DNA of 49,297 nucleotides from Phaeovulum molybdatiresistens (GTDB lineage Bacteria; Pseudomonadota; Alphaproteobacteria; Rhodobacterales; Rhodobacteraceae): NCBI RefSeq assembly GCF_023544865.1, contig NZ_JAMJFX010000022.1, forward strand, positions 1 through 49,297. The letters are read 5' to 3'. Below, one piece after another: positions 1 through 7,516 of the stretch. Below the pieces are notes generated by a model that did no database searches, was not told the DNA's origin, and saw only the letters and a program-made list of their open reading frames with translations. A program made the position numbers and the translations under genes. The first letter of the stretch is position 1, and every line of letters starts with the position of its first letter.

Positions 1-516
1 TTCCGTCTCACCATGTCCGATCTCCGTTGCCTTGGTCACGATCTTATCTTCGCGTCCACGAAACCGGCAGCAGGCCATAGCGACACCCTACGATAGATGT
101 CCGAGTTTATTCCTCTCCGCCGTCGATATCACCGCAACAATCCTGTCCTGGACATGAGTCTTGAGCCCACCACGAGAGCCTTGGCAATCTGTCCCCGCCT
201 ACGTCTACTTCGATCGCGGTTTGGCCATCCTGCCACAGAGGGAGAAAATCAAAGTAAAAACCATCCAGACCCGGCATTTTATCCATCAGCGGCACGCAGC
301 ATAGCATCAACCAAAAGAGCCGGAACCCTCCAGACCGAAAATGGGCCGCCTGTTCCAAATCATTCGACGACGGACAAAGGGCGACCTGGCGTGGTGTAAT
401 ACGATGAGAAAACCCATGGGGCACACACGCCTTCCGAACCCAAAAGCGCGAGGCCGGGCAGCGAAGCCCGGAACGAATGAAAACCGGTCCGCCTCGTCGA
501 ATATCTAAGCTAACTG
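1..516. other. Left-edge block with no convincing intact gene; possible insertion-sequence debris
   Basis: No reading frame here looks like a conserved protein. On the minus strand, positions about 180 to 95 read GSRGGLKTHVQD, which faintly resembles the SRGGLTTK motif of IS5-family transposases, but the frame is broken by stops on both sides. A minus-strand ATG at 78 opens a frame that runs off the left edge (26 codons visible) and is not recognised. The two roughly 100-codon open frames between 97 and 424 on opposite strands have no recognisable motifs and are probably chance. I read the block as degenerate flanking DNA, perhaps a decayed IS, with low certainty. Confidence 0.25.
454..471 (-). 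terminator. Hairpin downstream of the Rieske ferredoxin gene
   Basis: CCGGGC (454-459) and GCCCGG (466-471) form a 6-bp stem with a 6-base loop, about 45 bases past the stop codon of the minus-strand Rieske gene. Read on the minus strand, the stem is followed a few bases later by a short T-rich stretch (CGCTTTT). It is a plausible but weak intrinsic terminator. Confidence 0.4.
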
Positions 517-861
517 TTAGCGGGCGGGGCGCACGAGCACGCGCCGCCCCTCAATCTTCACCTCATATTTCGGCAGGTTGGGGCAAGCCGTTTTTGCCTG
601 TCCTGTCCTGAAACTGAAGCGCGCGCCGTGATGCGGACAAATGATTTCATCGCCCTCCACCGCTCCGCCTTCAAGCTTGCCCATCGAATGGGTACAAAAG
701 CCGGAGAAGGCGACGATATCGCCGCCCGCATCGCGCGCGAGCATGATCTCGTTCGAGCCGATCGAGGTGAAGAACACACCCGTTCGTGGCACCTGCATCG
801 TTGAACAGGCATCCTGAAAGTCTTTCATGCCGCTCGAGATCATGCTGATGTCATCCCGCAC
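517..861 (-). CDS. Rieske 2Fe-2S ferredoxin, stand-alone
   Basis: A 114-residue single-domain Rieske protein. The ligand set is intact: C56-x-H58 and C75-x2-H78 (CTH and CPHH), with the usual spacing of 16 residues between the two pairs. Such proteins carry electrons to ring-hydroxylating oxygenases or act in assimilatory reductases. The GTG start at 861 lies inside the end of the upstream acyl-CoA dehydrogenase gene (GTGCGGGATGA, with the TGA being that gene's stop), so translation is probably coupled; ATG codons at 843 and 828 are alternative starts. It may feed the Rieske oxygenase at 24238-25485, but it lies more than 23 kb from it and no ferredoxin reductase is present in the window. Confidence 0.85.
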   Translation of the reverse strand: MRDDISMISSGMKDFQDACSTMQVPRTGVFFTSIGSNEIMLARDAGGDIVAFSGFCTHSMGKLEGGAVEGDEIICPHHGARFSFRTGQAKTACPNLPKYEVKIEGRRVLVRPAR

Positions 862-2014
862 GCTGGTTAAAGCGCCGCCCCACCATGGCCGAGGCGATGT
901 TCACTTTCTGAATGTCGATTGCCCCGCCTGCAATTCCCCAGCCCCAACTGTCGCGCAGACGGCGCTCCATTGGGTATTCCTTGGAATAGCCGTACCCGCC
1001 CATGAGTTGCACCGCGGTGCCGGTGACCTCGCGCGAAATTTCGTTCGCGTAGCATTTGGCAAGCGACGAATCAAGGATCGAGGGCATGCCGTCTTCCGCG
1101 TTCTTGGCCGCGCGGTGAATCAGCAGCCTTGCGGCCTCGACCCGGAGTTTCATCTCGGCGAGCTTGATCTGCACGCCCTGAAATTCAACGATGGGGCGGC
1201 CGAACTGCTTGCGTTCCTGCACATAGACCAGCGCGTCATCCAGAGCGCCCGAAGCCTGCCCCAGCGACATCGTGGCGTTGCCGCAACGTTCAAGGTCGAA
1301 GGCCTCCATCAGCTTCTTGAACCCGCCGCCGGGCACGATCACGGCGTCGAGCGGCAGTTCGACATTGTCGAAGTAGAGATCGGACGAGGGCACACCGCGG
1401 AAGCCCATCAGCTGTTCCTGCGGCCCGAAGCTAAGGCCCGACGTGTTTCTCTCGACATAGACCGCGCCGATCCCCTTGGCGCCAGGGACATCGTCGAACC
1501 GGCAATAGACCACGTAGCCATCAGCATGACCGCCACCAGAGCACCAGCGTTTCGTGCCGTTGAGGATCACCTTGTCACCAGCGATCCTAGCGCTTGTGCG
1601 CAGATCGGTCAGCGCGGAGCCGGCATCAGGTTCGGACATCGACACCGCCACCACGGCTTCGCCGGCGCAGACGCGGGGAATCACCCGTTCACGCAGGGTT
1701 TCGGGCGCGAAATGCTCGATCGCGCGCACCGGGCCGACGCAGCTTTCGAAGACCGGGAAGGCGACGGCAGAGCTGATCTTGGCAAATTCTTCGACCACCA
1801 GCAGCGCCTCAAGGTTGCCTAAGCCCAGACCGCCGTATTTTTCTGATACGTTTATGCCGAGAAAGCCCAGTTCAGCATAGCGCTTGAGCCATTCATGCGG
1901 CACCGGTTCACAGCTGTCTTCGAGCTGGCGGGCGAGATCGGGCAGTTGTTCCTGTGCGAAACGGCGCGCGGCCTCTTGCAGGCTTTTCTGGTCATCGGTC
2001 AGCTGGAAGTCCAT
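851..2014 (-). CDS. Acyl-CoA dehydrogenase family flavoprotein
   Basis: A 387-residue protein, the normal length for the family, covering the N-terminal helical, beta-barrel and C-terminal helical domains. The FAD-loop signature ERKQFGRPI is near residues 267-275 and GGYGYSKEYPMER is near 339-351. It should oxidise an acyl-CoA to the 2-enoyl-CoA, passing electrons to ETF. The usual catalytic Glu in the late EGT segment is missing (GIAGGAIDIQ, 360-369), but a DLER motif with Glu242 sits where isovaleryl-CoA dehydrogenase keeps its base. The ATG at 2014 was chosen because an AGAAGGA ribosome site precedes it and family homology begins there; the open frame extends further upstream to 2149 without homology. 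It is divergent from the E1alpha gene across a putative operator region. Confidence 0.9.
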   Translation of the reverse strand: MDFQLTDDQKSLQEAARRFAQEQLPDLARQLEDSCEPVPHEWLKRYAELGFLGINVSEKYGGLGLGNLEALLVVEEFAKISSAVAFPVFESCVGPVRAIEHFAPETLRERVIPRVCAGEAVVAVSMSEPDAGSALTDLRTSARIAGDKVILNGTKRWCSGGGHADGYVVYCRFDDVPGAKGIGAVYVERNTSGLSFGPQEQLMGFRGVPSSDLYFDNVELPLDAVIVPGGGFKKLMEAFDLERCGNATMSLGQASGALDDALVYVQERKQFGRPIVEFQGVQIKLAEMKLRVEAARLLIHRAAKNAEDGMPSILDSSLAKCYANEISREVTGTAVQLMGGYGYSKEYPMERRLRDSWGWGIAGGAIDIQKVNIASAMVGRRFNQRAG

Positions 2015-2035
2015 CTGGCCACGTTCCTTCTGTTC

Positions 2036-2070
2036 TGTGAATACAAAAATAGCACTTTCCATATACACAA
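2036..2070. promoter_or_regulatory. Putative operator pair between the divergent ACAD and E1alpha genes
   Basis: The 133-bp divergent region contains TGTGAATACA at 2036-2045 and TATACACAA at 2062-2070. The second 9-mer recurs exactly at 10812, 42174 and, inverted, 28754. The first matches GTGAATACAA near 26160. These resemble half or whole sites of TTGTATACAA-type palindromes bound by FCD-type GntR regulators. They lie 79-112 bases upstream of the E1alpha start and just behind the ACAD start. Which operon they serve, and whether they repress or activate, is not visible. Confidence 0.5.
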
Positions 2071-2147
2071 AAATCTGGGATGAGTATAGACATTCGCAGA
2101 GCACGCGTATTTTTCTGCGTGAAGACGGTCGCGATAGGGAGGTTTCC

Positions 2148-3113
2148 ATGCAGCAAAGTCCGGACCAAATCCGGCAGGCGTATCGACAGATGCGGCTTAT
2201 CCGTGAGTTTGAAGAGAGACTTCATGTCGAGAACCCGAAAGGCGAGATCGCCGGGTTCACGCACCTCTACTCGGGGCAGGAGGCCATCGCTGTCGGGGTT
2301 TGCGAAAACCTGCGTGAGACCGATTATATTATTTCTACGCACCGCGGACATGGTCATTGCCTAGCCCGAGGTTGCGATCCTAAAGGCATGATGCACGAGA
2401 TCTATGGTCGGGCCGATGGCTTGTGCAAAGGCCGTGGCGGCTCCATGCACATTGCGGATCTGACCAAGGGCATGTTGGGCGCAAACGGGATCGTCGGCGC
2501 GGGCCAGCCGATCGCAGTGGGCGCGGCGCTGGCGTGCAAGGCGCGCGGGGATGGTTCTGTCTCGGTCAGCTTCACCGGCGACGGGGCGTCGAACCAAGGC
2601 ACCGTATTCGAAGCGATGAACATGGCGGTGGTGCTAAAGCTGCCCAAGCTCTTTGTGCTCGAGAACAACGGCTATTCCGAGCACACCGGTGCAAGCTACG
2701 GGATCGGATCGGACCTGAAGACTCGAACCGAAGCGTTCGGTATCCCGGTCTGGGAAGCCGACGGGTTCGACTACTTTTCTGTATACGAAGCCGCTGCAAA
2801 AGCCCTGGAATACATCCGCGCTGGAAATGGTCCAGCGGCTGTTCTGGCCGTCGCAACCCGCTATTTTGGCCATTTCGAGGGCGATCCGCAAAATTACCGC
2901 GCCAAGGATGAGGTCAAGAACTTCCGCGAAACGGTGGATGCACTCAAGCAGATCCGCGAGAAGGTGACCGGGGCCGGCATTTTTACGGTCGAGGAACTCG
3001 ATGCCATCGACGCGGAGGTGCTGGCCTTGATCGACGCCTCTGTCGAAAGCGCGCGCACAGGCCCCGTGCCGGGCGCGGACATCCTGCTGTCCGACGTCTA
3101 CATCGATTATTGA
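2148..3113 (+). CDS. 2-oxoacid (pyruvate/acetoin-type) dehydrogenase E1 alpha subunit
   Basis: A 321-residue thiamine-diphosphate E1 alpha subunit. The segment HRGHGHCLARG is near residue 65, and the ThDP/Mg motif GDGASNQGT...N is around residues 144-165, followed by ENNGYSEHTG. Its length fits acetoin or pyruvate dehydrogenase alpha chains rather than the longer branched-chain types. It acts with the E1 beta subunit 11 bases downstream to decarboxylate a 2-oxoacid or cleave a diketone and pass the acyl group to E2. The ATG at 2148 has a clear AGGGAGG ribosome site; the open frame upstream of it lacks homology. The true substrate could be a pathway-specific 2-oxoacid rather than pyruvate. Confidence 0.9.
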   Translation: MQQSPDQIRQAYRQMRLIREFEERLHVENPKGEIAGFTHLYSGQEAIAVGVCENLRETDYIISTHRGHGHCLARGCDPKGMMHEIYGRADGLCKGRGGSMHIADLTKGMLGANGIVGAGQPIAVGAALACKARGDGSVSVSFTGDGASNQGTVFEAMNMAVVLKLPKLFVLENNGYSEHTGASYGIGSDLKTRTEAFGIPVWEADGFDYFSVYEAAAKALEYIRAGNGPAAVLAVATRYFGHFEGDPQNYRAKDEVKNFRETVDALKQIREKVTGAGIFTVEELDAIDAEVLALIDASVESARTGPVPGADILLSDVYIDY

Positions 3114-3124
3114 GGAGCACCGTC

Positions 3125-4138
3125 ATGGCTGAATTGACAATGCGCGATGCGCTAAACCAGGCGCTGCATCAAGAGATGGAGCGCGATCCGCGCGTGATCG
3201 TGATCGGCGAGGATGTTTCCGGCGGGGCGGGCGGCACCTCTGGCAAGCGAGATGCCGCGGGCGGTATCTTTGGGGTGACCAAGGGCCTGTTGCCGCGCTT
3301 CGGCGAGGCCCGTGTGATAGACACGCCGATTTCCGAAAGCGCGATCGTCGGGCTTGCCAATGGCGCGGCGCTTGCGGGGATGCGGCCTGTGGCCGAGCTG
3401 ATGTTCGCGGATTTCGTCGGCGTTTCGCTTGACCAGATTTTCAACCAGATGGCGAAATTCCGTTATATGTTCGGTGGAAAGGCCCAGACCCCGGTCGTGC
3501 TGCGTATGGCGATGGGTGCGGGGATGAATGCCGCCGCGCAGCACAGCCAGACCATCTATCCGATGCTGTCGGCAATTCCCGGGCTGAAGGTGGCGGTCCC
3601 GTCCACCCCGGCCGATGCAAAGGGGATGCTTGCGGCGGCGATCCGTGATGATGACCCGGTCATCTTTTTTGAACACAAGGCACTTTATTCGCGCAAGGGT
3701 GACGTGCCCGAGGGCGAGTATCTTGTGCCCTTCGGCGAGGCGGCATTGCTGCGCCAAGGCCGGGATGTGACAGTGGTGGCGATCGGGCGCATGGTGCATT
3801 TCGCAGCGAAGGCGGTAGACAAGCTGGCGGCAGAAGGAATCACCTGCGATTTGATCGATATGCGCACCACCTCACCGATTGATGAAGAGGCGATCCTTGA
3901 AAGCCTGTCGCAGACCGGCCGGCTTGTCGTGGTCGATGAATCGAACCCCATCTGTTCAATCGCCTCCGAGATTGCCAGCATGGCGGCGACAAAAGGGTTT
4001 CACGATCTACGCGCCCCGGTGCAAAAGATCACCGCGCCGCACACGCCCGTGCCCTTCGCGCGCGAGCTTGAGCGGATCTATGTGCCGAGCCCTAACGATA
4101 TCGAAGCGGCCATTCGCGCCGTGATGAAGGAGGTGTGA
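3125..4138 (+). CDS. 2-oxoacid (pyruvate/acetoin-type) dehydrogenase E1 beta subunit
   Basis: A 337-residue E1 beta subunit with typical blocks: VIGEDVSGG near the start, VIDTPISESAIVGLANGAALAG in the first third, AQHSQ in the middle, and the C-terminal transketolase-like domain ending VPSPNDIEAAIRAVM. Together with the alpha chain it forms the alpha2beta2 E1 enzyme. The ATG at 3125 was preferred to the frame's earlier in-frame codon because GAGGAG lies at the right distance and MAELTMRDALNQAL matches the family start. Its stop is one base before the E2 start codon, so the three genes are co-translated. Confidence 0.92.
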   Translation: MAELTMRDALNQALHQEMERDPRVIVIGEDVSGGAGGTSGKRDAAGGIFGVTKGLLPRFGEARVIDTPISESAIVGLANGAALAGMRPVAELMFADFVGVSLDQIFNQMAKFRYMFGGKAQTPVVLRMAMGAGMNAAAQHSQTIYPMLSAIPGLKVAVPSTPADAKGMLAAAIRDDDPVIFFEHKALYSRKGDVPEGEYLVPFGEAALLRQGRDVTVVAIGRMVHFAAKAVDKLAAEGITCDLIDMRTTSPIDEEAILESLSQTGRLVVVDESNPICSIASEIASMAATKGFHDLRAPVQKITAPHTPVPFARELERIYVPSPNDIEAAIRAVMKEV

Positions 4139-4139
4139 G

Positions 4140-5534
4140 ATGAGCCGGATTATTGCGATCACACTTCCCAAGTGGGGCTTGGAAATGTCCGAGGGAACAG
4201 TGACTTCTTGGCATGTTGCCGAGGGCCAAAGCGCCGAGAAGGGCGACGATCTGGTGGACATTGAAACCGACAAGATCGTGAACAGCGTCGAGCTGGACCA
4301 GTCCGGTACCATGCGCCGAATTCTTGTGCCCGAGGGCGAAGTCGCGCCTGTCGGCGCGCTGATCGCGGTGATGGCCGATCCTTCCGTCGATGACGGCGCG
4401 ATCGACGCTTTCATCGCGGAATTCAAGCCCGTCGATGCCTCGTTTGAGCCCTCCGATCAGGATGCGGACGCGCAGGCTGGCGCGGCACTGGAACCGGTGG
4501 ATGTGCGCGCCACACCGCTTGCCAAGCGTGTGGCCGAACAGACGGGGGTCGATCTGGCGTCGGTTTCGGGCAGCGGGCATCGCGGCAAGATCGTGCGCGA
4601 TGATTTGGCCGGCACCGCTGTACCGGCGCGCTCGATCGAACAGATTCAAGCCGAAAATGAGAGCGTTCACGCCAGCCCCATCGCGCGCAAATTCGCTGGC
4701 GAGGTCGGGCTGGAACTTGCCGGGATCACAGGTCACGGCCGCAAGGGTAGGGTCTCTTTGGCCGACGCCGAGGAGGCGGCGATCCGCGCCGGGCTTTGGA
4801 AGCGTTCCGCCAGGGTTACGCAGCACGAAGCGGACCCGGTCATGGCAGCCAAGGATGGTGTCGAACAGCCCTTTACAGGGATGCGTAAATCTATCGCCAA
4901 GGCGCTAGTCGTTTCGAAACAGACCGTGCCGCATTTCTACACCACGGTCGATTTGCGCATCGACGCCCTGACGGACCTGCGAAAAGCGCTGAACCGCGCG
5001 GGCGGGGCAAAAATTTCGGTCAACGATTTCCTGATTCGCGCCTGCGGCCTAGCCCTTTCTGAACATCCTGGGGTAAATGTCCATGTCTCGGACAACATGG
5101 TGACCTTGTTTCCGCGTGCCGATATATCGGTGGCTGTGTCCATCGACGGGGGGCTGATTACCCCGGTTCTGCGTGATGCGGGCAATCGCGGGTTGCGCGA
5201 TATTGCGGCCAGCGCGGCAGATCTAGCTGCTCGGGCGCGAGCCCGCGAACTTACGGCGGACGAGCTGAAGGGCGGCACTTTCACCGTGTCCAACCTGGGC
5301 ATGTTCGGCGTCCGAGAGTTTGACGCGATCATCAATCCACCGCAGGGAGCAATTCTTGCCGTTGGCGGAGCGCGGCGTGAGGCTGTAGAGGGGGCTGCGG
5401 GGGATGTGCAATTCGTGACGATGATCTCGGCCACGCTTTCGGCCGATCACCGGGCCATTGACGGGGCGCTGGCGGCACAGTTCCTGACAACACTGCGCGA
5501 ACTGATCGAAGATCCGATGCGCCTGCTATCGTAA
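4140..5534 (+). CDS. 2-oxoacid dehydrogenase E2, dihydrolipoyl acyltransferase with two subunit-binding domains
   Basis: A 464-residue E2 core protein. An N-terminal lipoyl domain (about 1-80) carries the lipoylation motif ETDKI with Lys45. Two consecutive peripheral-subunit-binding domains follow, near 123-156 (ATPLAKRVAEQ...) and 177-211 (ASPIARKFAGE...). The catalytic domain fills 240-464 and has the active-site DHRAIDG with His437 and Asp441. It transfers the acyl group from lipoate to CoA. Two E3/E1-binding domains in tandem are less common than one. No E3 gene is in this operon; an E3 is encoded at 11829-13256. The gene ends in front of a strong terminator. Confidence 0.92.
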   Translation: MSRIIAITLPKWGLEMSEGTVTSWHVAEGQSAEKGDDLVDIETDKIVNSVELDQSGTMRRILVPEGEVAPVGALIAVMADPSVDDGAIDAFIAEFKPVDASFEPSDQDADAQAGAALEPVDVRATPLAKRVAEQTGVDLASVSGSGHRGKIVRDDLAGTAVPARSIEQIQAENESVHASPIARKFAGEVGLELAGITGHGRKGRVSLADAEEAAIRAGLWKRSARVTQHEADPVMAAKDGVEQPFTGMRKSIAKALVVSKQTVPHFYTTVDLRIDALTDLRKALNRAGGAKISVNDFLIRACGLALSEHPGVNVHVSDNMVTLFPRADISVAVSIDGGLITPVLRDAGNRGLRDIAASAADLAARARARELTADELKGGTFTVSNLGMFGVREFDAIINPPQGAILAVGGARREAVEGAAGDVQFVTMISATLSADHRAIDGALAAQFLTTLRELIEDPMRLLS

Positions 5535-5552
5535 CAGTCGAAACAAGTTAAA

Positions 5553-5584
5553 CAAACCGCCGGGAACGATCCCGGCGGTTTTGT
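5553..5584. terminator. Strong bidirectional intrinsic terminator between E2 and gntR
   Basis: AAACCGCCGGGA (5554-5565) pairs perfectly with TCCCGGCGGTTT (5570-5581): a 12-bp stem with a 4-base loop. An A-rich arm stands on the left and TTTT on the right, so it can terminate the E2 transcript on the plus strand and the gntR transcript on the minus strand. It sits 19 bases after the E2 stop. Confidence 0.9.
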
Positions 5585-5609
5585 ATTCGGGGGGTATACG
5601 CCGGAAGGT

Positions 5610-6296
5610 TTAGCCCGCGACGCTTTGCTTTTTCGCGACGCGGTCACCCATCGCGATATATTCCGCGAGAACGTCGCCCTGCACATTGGTGTGTTTGCGA
5701 AACAGTTCGGAGGCCAGTTCGTATTGGCCCTCCACAATGGCCTCCATGATCGCTTCGTGATCGCGCAGGTTGTTTTCGGACTGGCCGGGATAGGAAAGCT
5801 GAAACCGGCGGTACGGCACCAGCTTGATTCCAAGCCGATTGGTCGTCTCGATCAGCTCCTGATTATGCGTGCCCTCGATCACCATCAGGTGGAACTTACG
5901 GCTGAGGGTATAATATTTGTCGTGATCGCCGGATTCGTAAGCCTCGACTGATTGCTCGTGCAGCTTGCGCAAGGCCTTGCGTTCTTGCGCGGTCATGCGG
6001 CGGGCGGCGAATTTGGCGCAGATGCCTTCAAGTTCGGACATCACCTCGAACAGGCGGATCATGTCCGAAAGGTCGATCTGGGTGACGATTGCGCCCTGGC
6101 GTGGCTTCTTCTCAACCAATCCCGATTGAATGAGCTGTAACATCGCTTCGCGAACCGGCGTGCGCGACACCGAGAAGCGCCGGGCAAGCGCTTCTTCATC
6201 CAACGACGCCCCGGGCGCCAGGCGGCCCGTGAAAATGTCGTTTTCAAGAGAAAGGCGCACGGATTCGGCGTGTGTAAGGCCGGCCGTTTTTGGCAT
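5610..6296 (-). CDS. GntR-family transcriptional regulator, FadR/FCD subfamily
   Basis: A 228-residue regulator. The winged helix-turn-helix covers about residues 8-76, with the family signature ARRFSVSRTPVREAMLQL. An all-helical FCD ligand-binding domain follows (about 80-205). Metal-ligand histidines are seen at H136, H180 and H202; the usual Asp four residues before the first His is Ser132. FCD regulators commonly repress catabolic operons and release DNA on binding an acid or acyl-CoA. It is the only DNA-binding regulator recognised in the window, and TTGTATACAA-like sites recur in front of most operons here, so it is the best candidate for an island-wide regulator. The ATG at 6296 has an AAAGGAA ribosome site. 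Stops downstream meet the shared terminator. Confidence 0.92.
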   Translation of the reverse strand: MPKTAGLTHAESVRLSLENDIFTGRLAPGASLDEEALARRFSVSRTPVREAMLQLIQSGLVEKKPRQGAIVTQIDLSDMIRLFEVMSELEGICAKFAARRMTAQERKALRKLHEQSVEAYESGDHDKYYTLSRKFHLMVIEGTHNQELIETTNRLGIKLVPYRRFQLSYPGQSENNLRDHEAIMEAIVEGQYELASELFRKHTNVQGDVLAEYIAMGDRVAKKQSVAG

Positions 6297-6474
6297 GTGA
6301 TTGGGTTCCTTTTCTGTGAATCCCGGGGCTTCTGATTATTGTATTTTTATATTAGCACTACGGATAATGATTTTTCCAGACATTCCTTACGGGAAGGGCA
6401 CTTTGATGCGGGCTCATGCTCGGCATGAGTGCATGATGTCCGGCTTGATCCCGGACGGGATATTGAAATGTTCT

Positions 6475-6510
6475 TTTTTGTATGCGTTTTGCTGTTATGG
6501 ATATACAAAA
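6475..6510. promoter_or_regulatory. Putative operator sites upstream of gntR and the SDR gene
   Basis: TTTTTGTATGC at 6475-6485 and GATATACAAAA at 6500-6510 form inverted TTGTAT and ATACAA half-sites 15 bases apart. The first is repeated exactly upstream of the OYE-family gene at 41951-41961. The sites are about 190 bases from each flanking start codon, in the AT-rich part of the divergent region. Confidence 0.4.
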
Positions 6511-6633
6511 TGGTCGCGATGTGTCTTGTTTCTAATAAGCTGCACCTGATCGACTGTGTTGCCGATTTGCTGCAGCATCCTTGACCTTCCCGTCGGGCGC
6601 CGGGGCCCGGGTACGTCGTACTGCGCGGCAACC

Positions 6634-6663
6634 GCGGATCGGGATGGGACCGACCCGATCCGC
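6634..6663. repeat. Perfect 10-bp inverted repeat in the SDR leader
   Basis: GCGGATCGGG (6634-6643) and CCCGATCCGC (6654-6663) are exact reverse complements with a 10-base spacer, 37 bases upstream of the SDR ATG. There is no T-run after it, so it is more likely a leader hairpin or an operator than a terminator. Confidence 0.5.
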
Positions 6664-6700
6664 AGTGGCTGGTCGGAACAACGCCTTTAATGGAGAGATC

Positions 6701-7501
6701 ATGAAACGACTGGAAGGAAAACGCGCGGTCATCATTGGCGCGGCAGCAAAGGGTAATCTTGGGCAGATCACCGCGCGGCAGTTTGCCCGCGAAGGCGCGC
6801 ATGTTTTGGTCGCCGGGCGCCACGAGGCACCGCTTGCCGAGCTCGCGCAAGAGATCAGCGGCGCATATGCCTTGTGTGACATCACGGATGAAAGCGCGCT
6901 TGCGGGGCTTGCCACGACGGCTGTTGAGGCGCTTGGCGGCGTTGATATCGCAGTCAATTCGAGCGGATGGGGGCTGTTGACCCCCTTTCTTGATACCACG
7001 CGTCAGGAACTGGAACGCATGGTGTCGTTACAATTCATCGGGCCGTATCAGTTTTTCCAAGCAATGCTTCGCGTGATGGCCGATGATGGGGCGATCGTGC
7101 AGGTTTCAAGCGCGACAGCCAAGATCATGATGGAGGATCACGCCGCCTATATGGGCACTAAGGCGGGGATGGATCATGTGATCCGCTGCATCGCCAATGA
7201 ATTCGGCACGCGCGGGATCCGTGCCAATAGTGTGGCGCCCGGTTTTACTGCCTCACCGATGACAGAGCGCGCGGCGCGCAACCCCGGGGTGGTGGGGGCC
7301 TTTGCCAAGGAATATCCTCTGGGTCGCGTGGGGACGCTGCAGGACACAGCCGAGGCAATCACCTGGCTGTGCAGTGACGCCTGTTTCATCACCGGCGAGG
7401 TGTTGCAGGTGAACGGCGGTGTGACGTTGCGGCGTAATCCCACCAATGCCGAAATCGTTGCCGCCGCCAAGGTTGCGCGAGAAGCACGGGACGCGGGCTG
7501 A
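6701..7501 (+). CDS. Short-chain dehydrogenase/reductase
   Basis: A 266-residue classical-size SDR. The dinucleotide loop is unusual (GAAAKGNLG, residues 13-21, instead of TGxxxGIG). The NAG-type motif is present as VNSSG (85-89). The active site is Ser136/137, Tyr150 and Lys154 (YMGTK), and the C-terminal part ends in the common SDR pattern GEVLQVNGG. It probably interconverts a hydroxy and an oxo group on the pathway substrate with NAD(P)(H). The ATG at 6701 follows GGAGAG; the longer open frame upstream, from 6581, runs through the leader hairpin and lacks homology. It is transcribed alone and ends in a terminator that it shares with the opposing CoA-ligase gene. Confidence 0.88.
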   Translation: MKRLEGKRAVIIGAAAKGNLGQITARQFAREGAHVLVAGRHEAPLAELAQEISGAYALCDITDESALAGLATTAVEALGGVDIAVNSSGWGLLTPFLDTTRQELERMVSLQFIGPYQFFQAMLRVMADDGAIVQVSSATAKIMMEDHAAYMGTKAGMDHVIRCIANEFGTRGIRANSVAPGFTASPMTERAARNPGVVGAFAKEYPLGRVGTLQDTAEAITWLCSDACFITGEVLQVNGGVTLRRNPTNAEIVAAAKVAREARDAG

Positions 7502-7516
7502 AATCAGCCCGCTTTT
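7493..7516 (+). terminator. Terminator overlapping the stop codons of two convergent genes
   Basis: GCGGGCTG (7493-7500) and CAGCCCGC (7505-7512) form a perfect 8-bp stem with an AAAT loop, followed by TTTT. The SDR stop TGA (7499-7501) and the opposing ligase stop (7504-7506) both lie within the hairpin, only two bases apart. Confidence 0.8.

Larger units (their letters stand above)
6297..6700. other. 404-bp divergent region with operator-like sites and inverted repeats
   Basis: No protein was recognised between gntR and the SDR gene. The gntR-proximal half is AT-rich and holds ATTGTATTTT (6338-6347), TTTTTGTATGC (6475-6485, identical to 41951-41961) and GATATACAAAA (6500-6510), all resembling the island's operator motif. 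Inverted repeats are CTCATGC/GCATGAG (6413-6419 and 6423-6429) and a perfect 10-bp stem GCGGATCGGG/CCCGATCCGC (6634-6643 and 6654-6663) in the 5-prime leader of the SDR gene. Autoregulation of gntR plus control of the SDR is the simplest reading. Confidence 0.5.

Noticed and set aside
97..424. Two overlapping roughly 100-codon frames on opposite strands near the left edge
   Set aside because: Neither has a recognisable domain; only a weak transposase-like string on the minus strand in another frame, so not called as genes.
827..1822. 331-codon plus-strand frame opposite the acyl-CoA dehydrogenase
   Set aside because: Antisense shadow without homology; the minus strand has the family motifs.
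2781..2786. GTATAC within the E1alpha gene
   Set aside because: It lies inside coding sequence without the flanking TTG/CAA of the operator motif; probably chance. Similar bare GTATAC at 5594-5599 and 49128-49133 were also set aside.
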